A stretch of DNA of 19,139 nucleotides, taken from positions 1-19,139 of the forward strand of contig JAHEGP010000026.1 of assembly GCA_024645065.1 (NCBI GenBank), read 5' to 3'. Source of the stretch: Cellvibrionales bacterium. GTDB taxonomy: Bacteria > Pseudomonadota > Gammaproteobacteria > Pseudomonadales > JAHEGP01. The notes under the pieces were generated by a model that searched no databases, was not told the origin of the DNA, and saw only the letters and a list, made by a program, of their open reading frames with translations. This document shows positions 15,646 through 19,139 of the stretch, piece after piece (within the stretch, counting starts at the first letter, position 1; each line of letters opens with the position of its first letter). Position numbers and translations under genes: made by a program.

Positions 15646-16179
15646 ATCAAAAAAGGCAGTAAAGGGTTTGAGCGCCCACTATTAAACGAAGAAATTACCG
15701 CTCGTCAGGTCAGGTTGGTTGGTGCCGATGGCAGTCAGGTCGGCATCGTACCCATCGAAGAAGCAATTGCTGCAGCTGAAGCTGCCCAGATGGATCTGGT
15801 GCAGATGGCGGATAGTAATCCCGTCGTCTGCAAAATCATGGATTACGGTAAGATATCGTTCGAAAAAAGAAAACAGGAGAGGGAGTCTCGGAAGAAGCAG
15901 AAACGGACCCAGGTGAAGGAAATCAAATTCCGTCCGGGGACCGATATAGGGGATTATCAGGTCAAACTACGCAACCTGATACGTTTCCTTGAAGCAGGGG
16001 ACAAGGCCAAGGTGACCATGCGTTACCGCGGCCGGGAAATGGCCCACCAGGAGATCGGCCTCGAGCTGTTGAAGCGGGTTGAACAAGACCTGTCGGAGTA
16101 CGGCGAAGTCGAGCAACGCCCGGAAATGGAAGGGCGCCAACTGGTTATGGTGCTGGCCCCAAAAAGAAGGAAAGGGTAG
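15646..16179 (+). CDS. infC: Translation initiation factor IF-3 (AUC start)
   Basis: This 177-residue protein (E. coli IF-3 has 180) keeps the 30S subunit free and checks the start codon. The N-domain runs from about 10 to 75 (PLLNEEITARQVRLVGADG, CKIMDYGK at 62-69), then the basic linker (EKRKQERESRKKQKR), then the C-domain (IKFRPGTDIGDYQVKL, MRYRGREMAHQEIG). I set the start at the AUC codon at 15646: GGAG at 15634-15637 gives an 8-base spacer and the protein then has the family length. The only in-frame ATG lies at 15577, inside thrS, and would add 23 unconserved residues. AUU- or AUC-type starts on infC are a known device by which IF-3 limits its own synthesis. An in-frame CTG (15640) overlaps the ribosome binding site and is less likely. 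Confidence 0.95.
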   Translation: MKKGSKGFERPLLNEEITARQVRLVGADGSQVGIVPIEEAIAAAEAAQMDLVQMADSNPVVCKIMDYGKISFEKRKQERESRKKQKRTQVKEIKFRPGTDIGDYQVKLRNLIRFLEAGDKAKVTMRYRGREMAHQEIGLELLKRVEQDLSEYGEVEQRPEMEGRQLVMVLAPKRRKG

Positions 16180-16236
16180 GCATATCAATTCGATATGACG
16201 CTCTTTTAAATTATTGCTTTAATGCGGAGTTCTATC

Positions 16237-16434
16237 ATGCCCAAAGTAAAGGTTCACAGTGGGGCGGCCAAGCGTTTTAAGAAATCGGGTTCCGGTACTT
16301 ACAAACACAAGCACGCCAACAAAAGTCACATCCTCACCAAGATGACGACCAAACGCAAACGTCACCTGCGCGGCACCGAGGCGATCGACAAGGCCGATAA
16401 GGGTCTGATCGCACGCATGCTGCGCGACGTTTGA
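16237..16434 (+). CDS. rpmI: 50S ribosomal protein bL35
   Basis: This 65-residue basic protein begins MPKVKVHSGAAKRFKKSGSG and carries the typical KHKHANKSHIL and KRKRHLRG stretches of bL35; the family is normally 64-65 residues. I chose the ATG at 16237 rather than the ATG 15 bases upstream because it has GGAG at 16226-16229 with a 7-base spacer and matches the family start. The 57-base gap after infC contains a small A/T-rich inverted repeat (CATATC at 16181-16186, GATATG at 16192-16197) followed at a short distance by a T-run. In relatives this region takes part in bL20 control of rpmI-rplT; no bL20 site is identified here. Confidence 0.96.
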   Translation: MPKVKVHSGAAKRFKKSGSGTYKHKHANKSHILTKMTTKRKRHLRGTEAIDKADKGLIARMLRDV

Positions 16435-16464
16435 ACAGCCGATTATTTTTGAGAGGATTACACT

Positions 16465-16821
16465 ATGTCCCGCGTAAAACGTGGTGTTGTCGCCCGACGA
16501 CGACACAAGAAAGTTCTTAAGCAAGCCAAAGGCTACTACGGCGCGCGCAGTCGCGTGTTCCGGGTTGCCAAGCAGGCTGTTATCAAAGCAGGCCAGTACG
16601 CTTATCGCGACCGTCGCCAGCGCAAGCGCCAGTTTCGTGCGCTGTGGATTAGCCGTATCAACGCGGCATCCCGTGCCAACGGCCTCAGTTACAGTCGCCT
16701 GATCGCCGGCCTCAAGAAGGCCAATATCGAGCTCGATCGCAAGGTGTTGTCCGATCTGGCAGTCAACGACAAGATCGCATTCAAATCGTTGGTGGATTCG
16801 GCTAAGGGTGCCCTGGCCTGA
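16465..16821 (+). CDS. rplT: 50S ribosomal protein bL20
   Basis: This 118-residue protein begins MSRVKRGVVARRRHKKVLKQ and includes GYYGARSRVFRVAKQAV and the C-terminal globular part (SRLIAGLKKANIELDRKVLSDLA). It is full length for bL20, an early 23S rRNA-binding assembly protein that also represses its own operon. AGAGGA (16452-16457) precedes the ATG by 7 bases. The 30-base gap to rpmI and the terminator at 16866 place it last in the thrS-infC-rpmI-rplT unit. Confidence 0.98.
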   Translation: MSRVKRGVVARRRHKKVLKQAKGYYGARSRVFRVAKQAVIKAGQYAYRDRRQRKRQFRALWISRINAASRANGLSYSRLIAGLKKANIELDRKVLSDLAVNDKIAFKSLVDSAKGALA

Positions 16822-16865
16822 GGCCTTGTTATCTGCTCCAGCGGCTGTCGACAAACAGCTGATCG

Positions 16866-16902
16866 AATGGGGAAAGAGCCTTTACTCTTTCCCCATTTTT
16901 TT
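16866..16902 (+). terminator. Intrinsic terminator after rplT
   Basis: A perfect 10-bp stem, GGGGAAAGAG (16869-16878) with CTCTTTCCCC (16885-16894), has a 6-base loop. It is extended by AAT/ATT pairs and followed by a seven-T run (16896-16902). It closes the ribosomal operon 44 bases after the rplT stop. As in relatives, some transcripts may pass it into pheST. Confidence 0.93.
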
Positions 16903-17069
16903 GTCAGTCCGGGCGCCGATTCAAGTTCAAGTACTTTGTTAAGACTGGCACTATAAAGACATCTAAAACAATAGCTTGCATAAATATATTAATTCTCTTT
17001 TAGAGCCTGTACACTGCGGCGGCTGGCAACACAGAGCGGCCAGCATCGAGGGAGGGGGAAAAACAAAAC

Positions 17070-18086
17070 ATGGCGGATACCAAACGTGTATTGGATGCTG
17101 CACTGGATGCCCTGGCTGAAGCCGCCGACCTTGCCGTGCTGGATCAGATTCGGGTGCAATACCTCGGTAAGAAAGGCGAGTTGACCCAGTTGCTCAAGAC
17201 CCTGGGCAAATTGCCGGCGGAAGATCGACGGGCGGCAGGCCAGGAGATCAACGCGGCCAAAAACCAGCTGTCGGATGCTATCAATCGCTGCCGGGATGAA
17301 CTGCAGAGCCGGGCCGAGGCAAACCAACTGAAGGCGGAAAGTATCGACGTGAGCTTGCCCGGGCGCCGTCACGAAATTGGCGGCCTGCATCCTGTAACCC
17401 GCACCATGGAGCGTATCGAAGGATTCTTTGCCGGGGTGGGTTTCGAGGTGGCCGAGGGCCCGGAAATCGAGGATGACTACCACAATTTCGAGGCCCTCAA
17501 CATTCCCGCCCATCACCCCGCCAGGGCCATGCACGATACGTTTTACATCGATGAGCACACGGTGTTGCGCACCCATACCTCACCGGTTCAGGTGCGGGTG
17601 ATGGAGTCCGGCGCGCCACCCATTCGCATCATTTGCCCGGGCAGGGTCTACCGCTGTGATTCCGATGTCACCCATACCCCCATGTTTCACCAGGTGGAAG
17701 GACTGGTTGTGGATACCGATGTCAGCTTTCCCAGCCTCAAGGGAATGATCGAGCAGTTTCTCAAGGTCTTTTTCGAAAAGCCCTTGGGGGTGCGCTTCCG
17801 GCCCTCGTATTTCCCTTTTACCGAGCCCTCGGCCGAGGTCGATATCGAATGTGTTATCTGCAGCGGCAAGGGCTGCCGGGTTTGTAAAAATACCGGTTGG
17901 CTGGAGATTATGGGTTGCGGCATGGTGCATCCGAACGTGTTCGAACACTCCGGTATCGATACTGAAAAATACACCGGTTTTGCCTTTGGTCTGGGGGTAG
18001 AGCGGCTGGCGATGTTGCGCTATGGCGTCAATGACCTGCGCTTGTTCTTCGATAATGATTTGCAGTTTTTGCGGCAATTTCGTTAG
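17070..18086 (+). CDS. pheS: Phenylalanyl-tRNA synthetase alpha subunit
   Basis: This 338-residue catalytic subunit of the alpha2-beta2 enzyme attaches phenylalanine to tRNA-Phe. The N-terminal coiled coil spans about residues 1-90 (LGKKGELTQLLKTLG). The class II core follows: HPVTRTMERI (107-116), motif 2 around GRVYRCDSDVTHTPMFHQVEG split across 191-211, and motif 3 GFAFGLGVERLAML (303-316). Four cysteines, C261, C264, C269 and C272, form the C-x2-C-x4-C-x2-C cluster seen in many PheS proteins. A strong purine-rich ribosome binding site (17050-17060) precedes the ATG by about 10 bases. The region 16903-17069 is AT-rich and may carry a promoter, but I find no phenylalanine-rich leader peptide of the pheM type placed to act as an attenuator. 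Confidence 0.98.
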   Translation: MADTKRVLDAALDALAEAADLAVLDQIRVQYLGKKGELTQLLKTLGKLPAEDRRAAGQEINAAKNQLSDAINRCRDELQSRAEANQLKAESIDVSLPGRRHEIGGLHPVTRTMERIEGFFAGVGFEVAEGPEIEDDYHNFEALNIPAHHPARAMHDTFYIDEHTVLRTHTSPVQVRVMESGAPPIRIICPGRVYRCDSDVTHTPMFHQVEGLVVDTDVSFPSLKGMIEQFLKVFFEKPLGVRFRPSYFPFTEPSAEVDIECVICSGKGCRVCKNTGWLEIMGCGMVHPNVFEHSGIDTEKYTGFAFGLGVERLAMLRYGVNDLRLFFDNDLQFLRQFR

Positions 18087-18125
18087 TTGCTCAGGACCTG
18101 ATTCGAGGCAGGGGAAAGTCATACT

Positions 18126-19139
18126 ATGAAAGTGAACGAACAGTGGTTGCGTGATTGGGTCGACGCTTCTGCCGGGGTCGAGCAATGGGTCGACCAGCTG
18201 ACTATGGCCGGATTGGAAGTTGACGCGCTCGATTCACTGGCTGCCGCATTCAGCGGGGTGGTCGTTGGCGAGATACTGGCGGTGGAGCCCCATCCCGATG
18301 CAGCAAAATTGCGTGTTTGTCGCGTCAGTGATGGCGCCGATGAATGGTCGGTGGTTTGTGGCGCGCCCAATGCGGCGCAGGGCCTCAAGGTGCCCTTTGC
18401 CAGGCTTGGCGCAAAACTCCCGGATGGACTGACGATCAAAAAGGCCAGGCTCAGGGGGGTCGAGTCCCTGGGCATGCTGTGCGGTGGTCCCGAGCTCGAA
18501 TTATCGGACGATGACAGTGGTTTGCTGGTGTTACCCCCGGATGCCCCTGTCGGTGTGGCACTGGAGAAATATCTGGAGCTTGACGATCATGTGATCGAAC
18601 TGGATATCACCCCCAACCGGGGTGATTGTTTCAGTGTGCTGGGTATCGCCCGGGAGCTTGCGGTAATCAATCGGGTGCCGCTGCAAATGCCTGCTTTATC
18701 GGCACAGGCGCAGGGCCTTGCGGAGGTCTTTCCGGTTGCCGTCGATGCCTCCCGACATTGTCCGCGCTATTGCGGCCGCGTCTTGCGCGGTATCGATATC
18801 ACCGCAGCCACGCCGTTGTGGATGCAGGAGCGGCTGCGTCGTGCGGGCCTGCGTTCCATCGACGCCGTGGTCGATGTCACCAACTACGTGTTGCTGGAGT
18901 TGGGGCAACCCCTGCACGCCTTCGATTTACAGCGTCTGCAAGGTGGCATCGTCGTGCGCCTCGCCAGGACAGGGGAAACCCTGACACTGCTCGATCAACA
19001 GGTATTGGAACTGCGCGATGATTCACTGGTCATCGCCGACGAATCCGGCCCGCTGGCACTGGCGGGCATTATGGGTGGCAAGGATAGCGGTGTCAGTGAA
19101 TCCACCGCAGACCTGTTGCTTGAGTCGGCTTTCTTTGCC
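18126..19139 (+). CDS. pheT: Phenylalanyl-tRNA synthetase beta subunit, N-terminal 338 residues (runs off the window)
   Basis: The frame is open from the ATG at 18126 to the right edge, giving 338 of an expected 790-800 residues. It begins MKVNEQWLRDWVDAS. The tRNA-binding (EMAP-II-like OB) domain follows at about 43-150 (GVVVGEILAVEPHPDAAKL, VVCGAPNA, GVESLGMLCG). The B1/B5-type core motif ELDITPNRGDCFS is at 158-170, and the B3/B4 editing region begins near residue 200 (DVTNYVLLELGQPLHAFD, LALAGIMGG). The gene lies 39 bases after pheS and has AGGGGA at 18110-18115, so the two form one operon. No internal stop or frameshift is seen. Confidence 0.97.
   Translation, partial: MKVNEQWLRDWVDASAGVEQWVDQLTMAGLEVDALDSLAAAFSGVVVGEILAVEPHPDAAKLRVCRVSDGADEWSVVCGAPNAAQGLKVPFARLGAKLPDGLTIKKARLRGVESLGMLCGGPELELSDDDSGLLVLPPDAPVGVALEKYLELDDHVIELDITPNRGDCFSVLGIARELAVINRVPLQMPALSAQAQGLAEVFPVAVDASRHCPRYCGRVLRGIDITAATPLWMQERLRRAGLRSIDAVVDVTNYVLLELGQPLHAFDLQRLQGGIVVRLARTGETLTLLDQQVLELRDDSLVIADESGPLALAGIMGGKDSGVSESTADLLLESAFFA

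Noticed and set aside
16181..16207. A 6-bp A/T-rich inverted repeat after infC followed by T residues, as a terminator
   Set aside because: The stem is weak and the T-run is not adjacent; it lies within an operon that must be transcribed through.
16867..16956. A 29-residue frame beginning MGKEPLLFPHFF, with Phe codons, that could be a pheM-like leader peptide for pheST
   Set aside because: Its ATG lies inside the 5' arm of the rplT terminator, it has no ribosome binding site, and the Phe codons are simply the terminator's T-run; there is no downstream attenuator hairpin.
1..19139. Mobile elements, CRISPR arrays, phage or defence genes
   Set aside because: No transposase, integrase, terminal repeats, spaced direct repeats or defence-type domains were seen, and base and codon use look even throughout.

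Overview
This 19.1-kb window is a chromosomal segment of a fairly GC-rich gammaproteobacterium. A marine Pseudomonadales/Cellvibrionales-type lineage fits best. The evidence is the gene order tRNA-Val / thrS / infC / rpmI / rplT / pheS / pheT, an AUC-type start on infC, a CCA-encoding tRNA, and a lipoprotein plus DUF4105 pair of the kind I recall from Pseudomonas relatives. The exact genus cannot be named from this sequence. I see no insertion sequence, integrase, phage gene or CRISPR array.

Layout. 1-197 is the C-terminal tail of an unrecognised gene. 426-2772 is a two-gene set for an alpha/beta-type acyl-CoA dehydrogenase. A strong GC hairpin follows it. 3056-5715 is a tight three-gene operon: a PhnZ/MIOX-like HD-domain putative diiron oxygenase, a glutamine-synthetase-like gamma-glutamyl ligase, and a conserved-looking protein I do not recognise. 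A small putative membrane protein, possibly frameshifted, comes next (5712/5782-5991). On the minus strand follow an exported HExxH metallopeptidase-like protein (6036-7280), a Na+/phosphate cotransporter with a PhoU-like tail (7521-9332) and a MaoC-type hotdog hydratase (9602-10486). After a 431-base divergent region comes a translationally coupled lipoprotein and DUF4105 pair (10918-13301).

The right third is housekeeping. It holds a tRNA-Val(GAC) with a near-consensus promoter, then thrS, infC, rpmI, rplT, a textbook intrinsic terminator, pheS and the first part of pheT, which runs off the window. The thrS leader holds a hairpin just upstream of the ribosome binding site whose 7-base loop matches a threonine anticodon loop (GGU in the anticodon position). 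This suggests ThrRS autoregulation.

The best candidate for an undescribed system is the 3056-5715 operon. The HD protein keeps the six presumed metal ligands of the PhnZ family but differs at the positions I recall as contacting the amine and phosphonate of PhnZ's substrate. It is co-transcribed with a ligase of the type that caps amines with glutamate. This could be a glutamylation-dependent oxygenation pathway for an unknown amine.

Gaps under 300 bases: 198-425 (a 5-bp hairpin at 315-327, no convincing promoter), 7281-7520 and 9333-9601 (upstream regions of minus-strand genes; the latter is AT-rich next to its gene). I see no supportable gene in any of them.
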